A stretch of 64,000 nt of DNA from Pseudomonas duriflava (GTDB lineage Bacteria; Pseudomonadota; Gammaproteobacteria; Pseudomonadales; Pseudomonadaceae), in the NCBI RefSeq assembly GCF_007830155.1, contig NZ_VLKY01000002.1, forward strand, positions 248,001 to 312,000, written 5' to 3'. The notes beneath the pieces are model-generated. The model saw only the letters and a program-made list of their open reading frames with translations. It had not been told where the DNA came from and searched no databases. Both the position numbers and the translations under genes were made by a program. The stretch's first letter is position 1; every line of letters begins with the position of its first letter. Shown here piece after piece: positions 1 through 7,884 of the stretch.

Positions 1-589
1 GCTCGACGCCATAGCTCTTGCTCAATGCCGCTGCCTCGCCCATGGTCTCGATAGCGCTGGCCAGCATGAAGTTACCAGAGATTTTCACAATAGTGGCTCG
101 CAGCGGATCTTCGCCCAGCGGCCAGGATGTCTGCCCCATCGCGTCCAACAACGGCTGTACCGTGTCGACCGCTGCTTGCGGCCCCGCCACTACAATGTTC
201 AGTTTGCCAGCTTCAGCCACATCGGTACGGCCAAACACCGGCGCCGAAATAAACTGAACCCCTGCCTGGACGTGGCGCTCCATCATCTCCGTGACAAAGG
301 CGACAGACAAGGTCGCCATGCTGAGATGAATAAGGCCGGGCCTTGCGGCTTCAAGGGCGCCGCTGTCGAGCACGACGGCCCGTGTGACAGCATCGTCTGC
401 CAGCATGCTGACCAGCACGTCGGCCTCAAAGGCCTCGCGCGGCTCTTGGGCGGCTGTTGCGCCTTGGGCGACCATGGCTTCGACCGGCTCCTTGGAGCGA
501 TTCCAGACACAGACCTCATGGCCGGCCTTGAGCAGATTGCTGGCCATGCCTTTTCCCATAGCACCCAAACCAATGAATCCGACACGCAT
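1..589 (-). CDS. NAD(P)-dependent beta-hydroxyacid dehydrogenase (3-hydroxyisobutyrate dehydrogenase family), C-terminus outside window
   Basis: The reading frame opens at an ATG at 589 and stays open to the window edge, giving the first 196 residues. The N-terminus has a Rossmann GLGAMG motif at residues 7-12, followed by a basic residue after beta-2 (WNRS), which suggests NADP preference. A substrate-binding SAPVFG stretch and a VKISGN stretch, the catalytic-lysine region of the family, follow. Family members oxidise 3-hydroxyisobutyrate, tartronate semialdehyde or glyoxylate-type substrates; the sequence does not say which. No operon partner is visible. The dehydrogenase family is secure, the substrate is not. 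Confidence 0.85.
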   Translation of the reverse strand, partial: MRVGFIGLGAMGKGMASNLLKAGHEVCVWNRSKEPVEAMVAQGATAAQEPREAFEADVLVSMLADDAVTRAVVLDSGALEAARPGLIHLSMATLSVAFVTEMMERHVQAGVQFISAPVFGRTDVAEAGKLNIVVAGPQAAVDTVQPLLDAMGQTSWPLGEDPLRATIVKISGNFMLASAIETMGEAAALSKSYGVE

Positions 590-676
590 GACGTTCTCCT
601 CACTGTTCTTTATCACTGGTAAAGATTGATCCTAGCACGACCAACCGTTGCAGTTTCGTGAACGAAAACCGTCAGG

Positions 677-1345
677 TCAGGCTCTTTCTAGACGCTCACG
701 GACCATGGCGAGGAAACCACTCATGGACTGCGCCTTGTCGTCGGCAATGAGTTGGACGTTCGGGTTCTCGTTGAGCTGATCCATCAAGGCTTGTGCCGCG
801 GGGAAGCCTGCCAGAAGGTCCAGGCTAAACAACTGCTGCGCCACGCGTACGGCCAGATCCATACTGTAGAGAAAGTAGATATCGGCAAGCGTGAAGGCAT
901 CGCCAGCCACAAAGGGCTTGAGGGGGGCATGACGTTTCAAGGCTGCTATACCGGCCAAAAGCTCGCCTTTTGCTCGCGATTTAGTGACTTCGTCCACCTT
1001 GGCGCCAAAGAACACTTCGGGATAGCAAAGCCGTGCCGGCAGTTCGATGTACAGCTCAATCTCCCGCATGAATGTACGTACCTGCGCCCGGGCGAACGGC
1101 TCAGCGGGAAGCAGAGGATGCTCTGGATACGTGTCTTCGATGTATTCGAGAATTACACTGGTCTCACTGATAAAGCCGTGTTCCGTTTCCAGGCAAGGCA
1201 CCTTGCCGCGTGGACTGATGGTTAAAAAGGCCTCGTCCTGGCTGGGATATGTGGTCACGGTCTCGAACGCGATTCCCTTTTCCAAAAGGGCCAGTTTGAC
1301 CATATTGAAATAGTTACTGACTGGAAATCCGTGGAGCTTGAGCAT
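677..1345 (-). CDS. Glutathione S-transferase family protein
   Basis: A 222-residue protein with an N-terminal thioredoxin-like GST domain (SPRGKVPCLE, then a glutathione gamma-Glu binding ETSVILEYIE stretch) and an all-helical C-terminal domain with FTLADIYFL. Such enzymes conjugate or reduce substrates with glutathione in the cytoplasm. An ATG two codons upstream (1351) touches the ribosome-binding GGAGG, so the second ATG at 1345, about 7 nt from GGAGG, is the better start. It is transcribed alone, in the same direction as the dehydrogenase at the window edge. The substrate cannot be inferred. Confidence 0.88.
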   Translation of the reverse strand: MLKLHGFPVSNYFNMVKLALLEKGIAFETVTTYPSQDEAFLTISPRGKVPCLETEHGFISETSVILEYIEDTYPEHPLLPAEPFARAQVRTFMREIELYIELPARLCYPEVFFGAKVDEVTKSRAKGELLAGIAALKRHAPLKPFVAGDAFTLADIYFLYSMDLAVRVAQQLFSLDLLAGFPAAQALMDQLNENPNVQLIADDKAQSMSGFLAMVRERLERA

Positions 1346-1615
1346 CGACATGCCTCCGAGGCAGTGAAAAAATAGGCCTCATAACCGTAGCTGCTTTAAG
1401 CGCGAACGTAGAACTTTTTCTTCTTCGTCGCGTTTTGGAGGCCAGCAATGGTATCCGCTATCAGAAACCGCTGATGTTCTCCCTACGCACAACGCTGATC
1501 TTCAGTGCGGTCTGGGTGTAGCTGTATGCCTCCCCACGGTTGGTATCTGCGTGCCGCTCTAAAGGTTTTGAAAGGTCGGCCGATAACCTGGCCTCCTCTT
1601 ACGAGATCTCATCTC

Positions 1616-2068
1616 ATGACCTCCATTACCGATCGCCTAGCGACGTCTCTGACTATCACCTCCCCCCCTTCAAAAGCCTCGACCACAGCTGCCACAGCGG
1701 ACACGGATACCCAGCAGGCGTCAGCCAGTGGCGAAACCGAGCAAACCAGAGCACTAAAAGCGGAAGGTGGCGCAGCGCCCATGCGTGGGGCAGGCGGCAC
1801 TCAAAGCAGCAGCGATTCCGACGACACCATCAAGCAGCTTGAGGAAACCATCAAGGAACTGGAAAAGCAGTTGGAAAAACAGCAACAGGCGCTGGAAAAG
1901 ATCCAACAGAATCAGAGCCTGTCTGAAGAGGCCAAGCAGGCTCAGCTACAGGCGGCCCAGGCGGAAGTCAGCAGCCTGAACGCATCCCTGCAGCAGGCCT
2001 ATGCCGCGTTGGTCCAGGCCCAAACGCAATCATCAGGCACCGGCCAAGTTGTCAATACCACCGTCTAA
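1616..2068 (+). CDS. FlxA-like coiled-coil protein
   Basis: A 150-residue protein. The first half is Ser/Thr/Ala-rich and probably disordered. The second half is a Glu/Lys/Gln heptad-rich coiled coil (from TIKQLEETIKELEKQLEKQQ onward) ending in a polar tail. This layout matches the FlxA-like family, whose role is unclear. The frame is open upstream to 1505, but the extra 37 residues do not look protein-like, so ATG 1616 was chosen; its ribosome-binding site is weak. There is no signal peptide or membrane segment. A strong inverted repeat directly follows the stop. Confidence 0.6.
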   Translation: MTSITDRLATSLTITSPPSKASTTAATADTDTQQASASGETEQTRALKAEGGAAPMRGAGGTQSSSDSDDTIKQLEETIKELEKQLEKQQQALEKIQQNQSLSEEAKQAQLQAAQAEVSSLNASLQQAYAALVQAQTQSSGTGQVVNTTV

Positions 2069-2075
2069 ACACGAC

Positions 2076-2108
2076 CTGTGCCTGTCCATACGCCACGGAC
2101 AGGCACAG
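2076..2108. terminator. Bidirectional hairpin between flxA-like gene and corA
   Basis: A perfect 12-bp inverted repeat (CTGTGCCTGTCC and its complement) with a 9-nt loop sits between two convergent stop codons. The U-tract is poor on both sides, so termination efficiency is uncertain. Confidence 0.6.
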
Positions 2109-2111
2109 CCT

Positions 2112-3098
2112 TTACAACCAGCCGCGGAACTTGAACCAGCCGTACGGGATGATCGCAGAGATAATCATGGCTACTAGCGCCATCGGATAACCAAAAGTCC
2201 AGTCCAGCTCGGGCATGCTGTGGAAGTTCATGCCATAGACCGTGCCTACGAGCGTGGGCGGCAGGAACAGCACAGACGCGATGGAAAATACCTTGATGAT
2301 GCTGTTCTGCTCGATATTGATCAGCCCCAGGGTAGCGTCAAGCAAGAAGCCGACCTCCGTATTCATGCGAGCCTGATAGTCGCCGAGCGATCGAGCGTCG
2401 CGCTCAACGGTTTTCATCCAGTCCTTGGCATCCCGGCTGATCCACTCTCTGGCGGCACGCCGGATATAACTGACCAGCCGGTTGATGCCCAGCAGGCTGT
2501 CGCTGAGCCGGGCCAGGAGCAGGTTACTGCGCCCAAGCTGCTTTACGATGGATTGCAGGTCCGTCTTGGGCGCTCTGGGGCTATCCGGATCCGGAGTCTG
2601 TTCATTGAAGATGGCACTGGCCAGGCGGTTATGATGCGCCTGGACCGATTCGAGAATATCTGCAATCCGATCAACCAGGCTGTCCAGTAACGAAATAAAA
2701 ATAGTGTCACTGCGCTGGTGCATCGCCGGGTGTTGACCGACCTTGGTCCGAAAAGCCCGGAAGGCCGACATCTCGGCATAGCGAACCGTTACCAGCCACT
2801 CGGGGGTGAGTACAAAATTCAACACCGTTGCGTGGGGTTGATGCTCGTTGAAGCCACTGACAACCGTTGTGGTCAGGTGAATAGCACGTTCGCTTTCATA
2901 CAACCGGGACGACTCTTCGATCTCGGCAATTTCCTCCTGGGTAGGAATATTGACGGCGAGAGAATCCTCGAGAAATTTCTCTTCTTCATCGGTAGGGCAA
3001 TGCAGGTCGATCCACAGGGCGCCCTGCGGCAGTGCAGTGCCTGGTTTGATAGCGTGAGGGGTCAACATCCCGTCGACCAAGGTATAACAGGTGATCAT
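2112..3098 (-). CDS. corA: CorA-family magnesium/divalent cation transporter
   Basis: A 328-residue protein with a large N-terminal cytoplasmic alpha/beta domain, a long helix and two C-terminal membrane segments. The family signature YGMN lies at the end of the first membrane segment, followed by the HSMPEL periplasmic loop and a basic tail (FKFRGWL). CorA channels bring Mg2+ (also Co2+, Ni2+) across the inner membrane as pentamers. The length fits the family. The ATG at 3098 has only a weak ribosome-binding sequence. The gene stands alone and faces away from the small acidic-protein gene; ZntB-type zinc export is less likely but not excluded. Confidence 0.88.
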   Translation of the reverse strand: MITCYTLVDGMLTPHAIKPGTALPQGALWIDLHCPTDEEEKFLEDSLAVNIPTQEEIAEIEESSRLYESERAIHLTTTVVSGFNEHQPHATVLNFVLTPEWLVTVRYAEMSAFRAFRTKVGQHPAMHQRSDTIFISLLDSLVDRIADILESVQAHHNRLASAIFNEQTPDPDSPRAPKTDLQSIVKQLGRSNLLLARLSDSLLGINRLVSYIRRAAREWISRDAKDWMKTVERDARSLGDYQARMNTEVGFLLDATLGLINIEQNSIIKVFSIASVLFLPPTLVGTVYGMNFHSMPELDWTFGYPMALVAMIISAIIPYGWFKFRGWL

Positions 3099-3168
3099 GC
3101 CGCTTGAACTCCATGGTCAGCTCTCTAGGATGGCATCTTTATCCATCTGTCCTGAGCGAGCGAATACC

Positions 3169-3459
3169 ATGTCAGACCACGACGATCACGAAGAATCCTT
3201 TGTCGAAGCCCATCTCGTTTCGGCCGTTGAGAATCAGCTGAGTGCTGAAAACCCCGCCTGTACCGTAGCCGTCCTGAACAAGCTCACCCTGGTGGGCTAC
3301 GAGCGGGAGGATATCGTTCACATGATGGCAGTGGTGTTGGCTGACGAAATCGAAACCATGATGACCGAAGACCGCCCGTTTGACGTGAACCGCTACGAGC
3401 AACTCTTGCGGGCTTTGCCGGAAATGCCAGGAGCAGAGGCGGAGGAAGACGCGGAATAG
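3169..3459 (+). CDS. Conserved small acidic protein of unknown function
   Basis: A 96-residue soluble, strongly acidic protein beginning MSDHDDHEES and ending in a Glu/Asp-rich tail. The central part is predicted helical with hydrophobic faces (VAVLNKLTLVGYEREDIVHM). I recall proteins like this next to cyaA in pseudomonads but know no function. ATG 3169 is preferred over an in-frame upstream start (3091) because the upstream codons overlap the start of corA and do not look coding. It is followed by a repeat-rich leader before the adenylate cyclase gene. Confidence 0.65.
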   Translation: MSDHDDHEESFVEAHLVSAVENQLSAENPACTVAVLNKLTLVGYEREDIVHMMAVVLADEIETMMTEDRPFDVNRYEQLLRALPEMPGAEAEEDAE

Positions 3460-3486
3460 CCTGTACGCCCCTTCACTCCGAGAGCA

Positions 3487-3531
3487 CCGCTTTCGGAGAT
3501 GCCGCTTTCGGAGGTTCCGCTTTCGGATGTG
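3487..3531. repeat. Three tandem 15-bp repeats upstream of cyaA
   Basis: The units 3487-3501, 3502-3516 and 3517-3531 share CCGCTTTCGG at their first ten positions and diverge in the last five. They lie between the small acidic-protein gene and cyaA. Confidence 0.85.
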
Positions 3532-3564
3532 CGGTAGGAGCTACAAAGACGAATGCCACCGTGA

Positions 3565-3592
3565 ACCAGTCGACTTTTCAAAAGCGACTGGT
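3565..3592. promoter_or_regulatory. Hairpin in the cyaA leader
   Basis: ACCAGTCG and CGACTGGT flank a second self-complementary core (CTTTT/AAAAG), giving an extended stem with one bulged A. It ends 28 bp before the cyaA start and has no trailing U-tract, so it could be a leader structure or a weak terminator. Confidence 0.5.
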
Positions 3593-3620
3593 ACGCTGAT
3601 GGTTCAGTAATGGACTCGTC

Positions 3621-6467
3621 ATGACGCGCATTTCTACTCTTTCCCTGGACGACGACGAAGGCATCGACCGCAAGGCGCTTAAACAAGTGCGCTCTCGGTT
3701 TTTAACCGTTAACGCCGGCCGCCTCGCCCGTGCGCTGGAAGGCTTACCGCCGCGCCAGCAGCCGGTGCTGACGCTTCTGCCGCTTCTGCTTCATGTCAAT
3801 CATCCCCTGTTGCCTGGCTACGTATCGGCCAACACGCCGGCAGGCCTGACTGGCTTCGAGCCCAGCGACGAACAGCTCGCCGAAGCCCGCCGCCTGACTC
3901 GAAGCTTTGCCTACAAGCCCGCCCGGCTCTCACGCGAGGAGCCCCTGCATGGCCTGTACCTGATGGGTAGCCTTGGTACCCTGACCCAGGCCGACAGTAG
4001 CGATCTGGACGTCTGGCTCTGCTACGACCCTGCCCTACCGGAGCCGGCCCTGGCCGAGTTACAGCGAAAGTGCACCTTGTTGGAGACCTGGGCAGCCACT
4101 CAAGGCGCCGAGCTTCATGTCTTCCTGATCAATGCCGACCTGTTTCGCCTCGGCCAGCGCTCCGGGCTGCTGACCTCTGACGATTGCGGGACGGCCCAGC
4201 ATCTCCTGCTATTGGATGAGTTCTACCGTACGGCCCTCTGGCTGGGTGGTCGCACGCCGATCTGGTGGCAGGTTCCGATCAGTCAGGAGCCCCACTACGA
4301 CGCCTTTACCCAGCGGTTGCTGACCCAGCGCTTCTTACGTGAGCGCGACGTGCTCGATTTTGGGCATATCCATACCATCCCGGCCGGCGAATACATCGGC
4401 GCCGGTCTCTGGCAACTGTTCAAGGGAATCGCTTCGCCGTACAAGTCGGTACTCAAGTTGCTGCTCACCGAACTCTATGCCGATGAACATCCACAGACCG
4501 AGACCCTCAGCCGTCGTTTCAAGCAGGCCGTACAGGCCGGTGTGGTCGACCTTAACCGGCTGGATCCGTACATGCTGGTCTACCAGCGCCTGGAGGAGTA
4601 CCTGCTGCAACGAGGCGACACGGACCGCCTTGAGCTGGTCCGCCGTTGCCTCTACGTCAAGGTAGGCAAGCCGCTCAGCCATCCGCCGCGCCAGGGTTGC
4701 AAGAGTTGGCAGCGTCTGCTTATGGAAAAGCTGACCCAGGCCTGGGGCTGGGACGAGCATTATCTCCGCCAGCTGGATGCCCGACAGGACTGGAAAGTCG
4801 ACGATGTCATGGCCGAACGGCGCATCCTGGTCAATGCCCTGACCTACAGCTACCGCTTCCTCGCGCAGTTCGCCCAGCAGCGACAGGCGGAAAGCCGGAT
4901 CGGCTCCCGGGACCTCAATGTGCTGGGTCGTCGCCTGTATGCAGCCTTCGAACGCAAGGTGGGGAAAATTGATTATATCAACCCCGGCATCGCCCCTGAT
5001 CTGGCCGAGCCCATACTGACGCTGATACAGGAAGAAAAACCCTTCGGCGAGGAAAAGCGATACTGGTCCCTGCACCGCGGCAATCTGACCGAGCCGGAAA
5101 GCATGCTTCGCGCCCCACTCAAGCGCGCCTGGAGCCTGGCGGAGCTCTTGGCCTGGGGCCGCTACAATGGCGTCATCGACAGCGCCACGCGCTTTACCCT
5201 GCATGCGGGTGAAAGCGACCTGACGCCCTTTGAGCTGAACAATCTGACCCAGAGCTTGCTGAACAGCTTTATCGAGCGTCCAGAGACAGTTCCTGAAGAG
5301 GCCCTGTTACGCCCTGCCGCCCCGCAAGAGGTGCTGTTGCTGATCAACGTAGGCGTCGACCCGCTCTACCAGCACAGCCAGCGCAACGTATATCTCACCA
5401 GCGATCACATTGACGCGCTGGGCTATGCCGGCATGCGCGAAAATCTGGTTCTCACCCTGGACCAGATTACCCTGAACAGCTGGAACGAACTCCTGGTCAG
5501 CCGTTTCGACGGCCCCCATGCTCTGCTCGACTGTTTGTGTGCCTACTTCAACGACCTGCCCGAGCCAGGCGATGCGCCTACTCCACGCTTGCAGATTCGT
5601 AGTTTCTGCCGCAACCGGGCACCGCTTATCGTCGAGCGGGTACAAACAGTCTTTGATGAAATACGCACGGCCTTTTTGCATGAGCAAAAGACTCGTTATC
5701 TCCTGCAGATTCAACAGGGATACCACTTGCTCGAATTGCGTGGGGATCAATTGGGCCATACGCCTTTGCCTGACCGAAACGCTCTGTTGGCCCACCTGTC
5801 CACCCCGCAGAAAGCGTGGACGCCGATCAAGCTCGACCCGCATGCGCTACAAGGCGACGAGCTGAGCCTGATCCTGCCGCTGGGCCGCACCGGTAGCGTT
5901 CAGGTGTTTTATCGGAAAGACAGCGAAACCGCCCGCGTCTACGTGCTAGATGAGCACAGCGCGCTCTGGTCGCAACAGCTGCCCTTCCATGACGAGCACA
6001 CCCTGCTGGCCCCGTTACAGCGCTTCCTGAATTCCGTACAGTACCGCCGTAGTGCGCAGCTCTCCCTGCCGACTGGGCAGGAGCCTCAGGAAGCCGTGCA
6101 GTACCATCACATCGTGCCGCCTGCGCCGCAGCGCGCCCGGTATCTGGAGCGGCGCCTGATTGATCTACCGCTGGAAAAGGTCCCGTACTACGCTGTGCAG
6201 GCGATCGTGACCCACGACGAGGCAGGGCGGCGTCTGGTGACCTTGTACTGTGACCATCGGGAATTCTCCGAGCTTGAGCATGGCACCCGGCTGTACCACG
6301 AAGTAGCCCGCCACATCCTGGCGCGACGCCGTACCGGCGAGCGCTACCGCTGCTACCTTACCGACCTTGACCTGCCGCAGCGGCCGGGCCAGGCGCCTCC
6401 GCCTACACTTGTCTATCTGACGCTCAAGACAGAGCTGGAAGAAGCGCTGAACCAGGCCTTTGACTGA
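3621..6467 (+). CDS. cyaA: Class I adenylate cyclase
   Basis: A 948-residue protein matching the gammaproteobacterial class I adenylate cyclase, which makes cAMP from ATP in the cytoplasm. The N-terminal catalytic nucleotidyltransferase region carries the GS...DLD pattern (Gly116-Ser117, Asp128 and Asp130). The large C-terminal part is the regulatory region, which in enterics responds to the phosphotransferase system. The length is slightly above the E. coli enzyme. ATG 3621 has a poor ribosome-binding site, and the leader contains tandem repeats and a hairpin, so expression may be controlled there. In pseudomonads cAMP acts through Vfr/Crp. Confidence 0.93.
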   Translation: MTRISTLSLDDDEGIDRKALKQVRSRFLTVNAGRLARALEGLPPRQQPVLTLLPLLLHVNHPLLPGYVSANTPAGLTGFEPSDEQLAEARRLTRSFAYKPARLSREEPLHGLYLMGSLGTLTQADSSDLDVWLCYDPALPEPALAELQRKCTLLETWAATQGAELHVFLINADLFRLGQRSGLLTSDDCGTAQHLLLLDEFYRTALWLGGRTPIWWQVPISQEPHYDAFTQRLLTQRFLRERDVLDFGHIHTIPAGEYIGAGLWQLFKGIASPYKSVLKLLLTELYADEHPQTETLSRRFKQAVQAGVVDLNRLDPYMLVYQRLEEYLLQRGDTDRLELVRRCLYVKVGKPLSHPPRQGCKSWQRLLMEKLTQAWGWDEHYLRQLDARQDWKVDDVMAERRILVNALTYSYRFLAQFAQQRQAESRIGSRDLNVLGRRLYAAFERKVGKIDYINPGIAPDLAEPILTLIQEEKPFGEEKRYWSLHRGNLTEPESMLRAPLKRAWSLAELLAWGRYNGVIDSATRFTLHAGESDLTPFELNNLTQSLLNSFIERPETVPEEALLRPAAPQEVLLLINVGVDPLYQHSQRNVYLTSDHIDALGYAGMRENLVLTLDQITLNSWNELLVSRFDGPHALLDCLCAYFNDLPEPGDAPTPRLQIRSFCRNRAPLIVERVQTVFDEIRTAFLHEQKTRYLLQIQQGYHLLELRGDQLGHTPLPDRNALLAHLSTPQKAWTPIKLDPHALQGDELSLILPLGRTGSVQVFYRKDSETARVYVLDEHSALWSQQLPFHDEHTLLAPLQRFLNSVQYRRSAQLSLPTGQEPQEAVQYHHIVPPAPQRARYLERRLIDLPLEKVPYYAVQAIVTHDEAGRRLVTLYCDHREFSELEHGTRLYHEVARHILARRRTGERYRCYLTDLDLPQRPGQAPPPTLVYLTLKTELEEALNQAFD

Positions 6468-6475
6468 GGAAAACG

Positions 6476-6874
6476 TTAAAAGCCTGCGGCTTTAGGCGTT
6501 TCATCAAGTTCGAGCAAGGCGAGACGCAAGGTCTTGCCGCCCGGTGCTTCGCACTCCACGCTCTGACCGACAGACTGCCCGAGCAGAGCGCTACCGATAG
6601 GCGCCAGGACCGATACGGTTCCTTCTGCCCCGGCCTCCTTGGGATAGACCAATCGCAGATGGTACTCCTTGCCACTGGCCTCTTCACGGCAATGTACCGT
6701 GGAATGCATCGTCACGATCGTACCCTTGACCTCGGTATCCGGTACGACCCGAGCCCGGCTGAGCTCGTCTTCGAGTGCTTCGGCCGCCGGGCCAAATTCT
6801 TCCAGGTTGTCGAGCAAACGATCAAGCTGCTGGTAATCGGTCTGGGTGATGATGGGCTGTGGTGCCTGATGCAT
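6476..6874 (-). CDS. rnk: Rnk, nucleoside diphosphate kinase regulator (GreA/GreB-like RNA polymerase binding protein)
   Basis: A 132-residue protein with a short N-terminal helical arm (TQTDYQQLDRLLDNLEEFG) and a C-terminal FKBP-like GreA/B domain (MHSTVHCREEASGKE, LAPIGSALLGQSVGQSVE). Rnk proteins resemble Gre factors but have a much shorter coiled coil. They bind RNA polymerase and genetically restore Ndk and polyphosphate/alginate functions. ATG 6874 begins the family-like start MHQAPQPI; an upstream in-frame ATG (6985) adds an unlikely extension. The gene converges on cyaA with only an 8-bp gap. Confidence 0.9.
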   Translation of the reverse strand: MHQAPQPIITQTDYQQLDRLLDNLEEFGPAAEALEDELSRARVVPDTEVKGTIVTMHSTVHCREEASGKEYHLRLVYPKEAGAEGTVSVLAPIGSALLGQSVGQSVECEAPGGKTLRLALLELDETPKAAGF

Positions 6875-7060
6875 GACGGCCTCCTTGGGCTGAAAGTCGG
6901 AAACCCATGGCCGTCCAAGCGGCCACGGTGCTTCGAAAAACTGAGTGGGCAATGCCCGAATGATGGGTGCCGTGAAAGACGGCACATAAGAAAACGGCGT
7001 TCAAACGCACAGACCTGACCGTATCACAGCTCTTGCAACAGAAGGAACACTGGCTGAGCG

Positions 7061-7270
7061 CTATCGTGACCGGCGGGCCTGACGAGCGCGGGCTGCCGTC
7101 AGAATGGCCTGACGCTCAGTGCCGGAGGCTTTGCTCCAGACAAGAATATCGGCAAGGGTACGTCCGCAGCCCAGACAGACATCATGGTCGTCCAGGCAGC
7201 AGCGCCGGATACAGGGCGACTCGACCGTCGCCCCGGCGGACCTCTCAGAGGGGGCTGAAGTCGACGTCAT
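7061..7270 (-). CDS. DUF1289 domain protein (small cysteine-rich protein)
   Basis: A 69-residue protein with the DUF1289 pattern SPCIRRCCLDDHDVCLGCGR, four or more cysteines that probably bind a metal, followed by a helical WSKASGTERQAIL segment and a basic tail. The function of the family is unknown. ATG 7270 lies inside the 3' end of cyaY (26-bp overlap); a GTG at 7294 would lengthen the overlap. The overlap suggests co-transcription and translational coupling with the frataxin gene. Confidence 0.8.
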   Translation of the reverse strand: MTSTSAPSERSAGATVESPCIRRCCLDDHDVCLGCGRTLADILVWSKASGTERQAILTAARARQARRSR

Positions 7271-7580
7271 CGCCAATCTGTTCACGCGTGACACGGCTTA
7301 GCAGTATGCCCAGTGGCTCCTTTGTACTGTCGCAGATCCACTGACCGCTCGCCTCGTCATAGTCAAAGTGATAACCGCCCGAGCGTGCCGCCACCCATAG
7401 CTGGCGCAGCGGAGGTTGTCGGCTAAAGATGATCTGGGTGCCATTTTCGAAGCGCACCGTCAGGATGCCACCACTGTTTTCCACATCCAGATCCAGGTCG
7501 GTTTGATCCAAAATGTCCTCTACCGCTTGCTGGGTAGTCTCGACGAGATCATAAAAGCGGGCTTCGTTCAGGCTGCTCAT
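7245..7580 (-). CDS. cyaY: Frataxin-like iron donor protein CyaY
   Basis: A 111-residue protein with the complete frataxin fold pattern: an acidic first helix (FYDLVETTQQAVEDILDQ), GGILTVRFENGTQIIF, then RQPPLRQLWVAA and GGYHFDY. CyaY binds iron and IscS and tunes Fe-S cluster assembly in the cytoplasm. The ATG at 7580 has AAGGAA upstream and is preferred to a much longer frame beginning at 7745, which would overlap the divergent lptM. It is the first gene of a two-gene unit with the DUF1289 gene. Confidence 0.93.
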   Translation of the reverse strand: MSSLNEARFYDLVETTQQAVEDILDQTDLDLDVENSGGILTVRFENGTQIIFSRQPPLRQLWVAARSGGYHFDYDEASGQWICDSTKEPLGILLSRVTREQIGDDVDFSPL

Positions 7581-7743
7581 GGAATTCCTTGAATCGTAGG
7601 GATAATCATCGACGTTACCCGCCCGTCCTTTTCCCGTCCAGTAGGCAGACATCATGCCTATCGGGCGGCCCGGCCGGTTACATAGGCAAGGCGCCGGGTG
7701 CCGGGTATACTCGGGCGCAATCATGCTTTTCAAAGGATTCGCC

Positions 7744-7869
7744 ATGAAGCGCCTTTCCCTCGCCCTAATCGCCTTGGCATGCCTGGTTGCAGGCTGCGGT
7801 CAAAAAGGGGCCCTGTATCTTCCAGATGACGAAAAAGCCGCCCATCAGCATCGTCACGATCAGTTCTGA
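7744..7869 (+). CDS. lptM: LptM/YifL small lipoprotein
   Basis: A 41-residue lipoprotein. The signal peptide [18 protein letters not shown] ends in a lipobox (VAGC, Cys18) followed by [10 protein letters not shown], the hallmark of LptM (formerly YifL), which assists LptD maturation at the outer membrane. ATG 7744 was chosen because it begins the signal peptide; the frame is open further upstream. It is the first gene of the lysA-dapF-xerC operon, 15 bp before lysA, an arrangement conserved in gammaproteobacteria. Confidence 0.9.
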   Translation: MKRLSLALIALACLVAGCGQKGALYLPDDEKAAHQHRHDQF

Positions 7870-7884
7870 TATCAGGAGTCCCCC

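Noticed and set aside
3487-3531. Tandem repeats considered as a CRISPR array
   Set aside because: The units are 15 bp and directly adjacent, without unique spacers, and no cas gene is present.
4335-5204. 289-codon open frame antisense to cyaA
   Set aside because: It mirrors a strongly supported gene in a GC-rich genome and encodes no recognisable protein.
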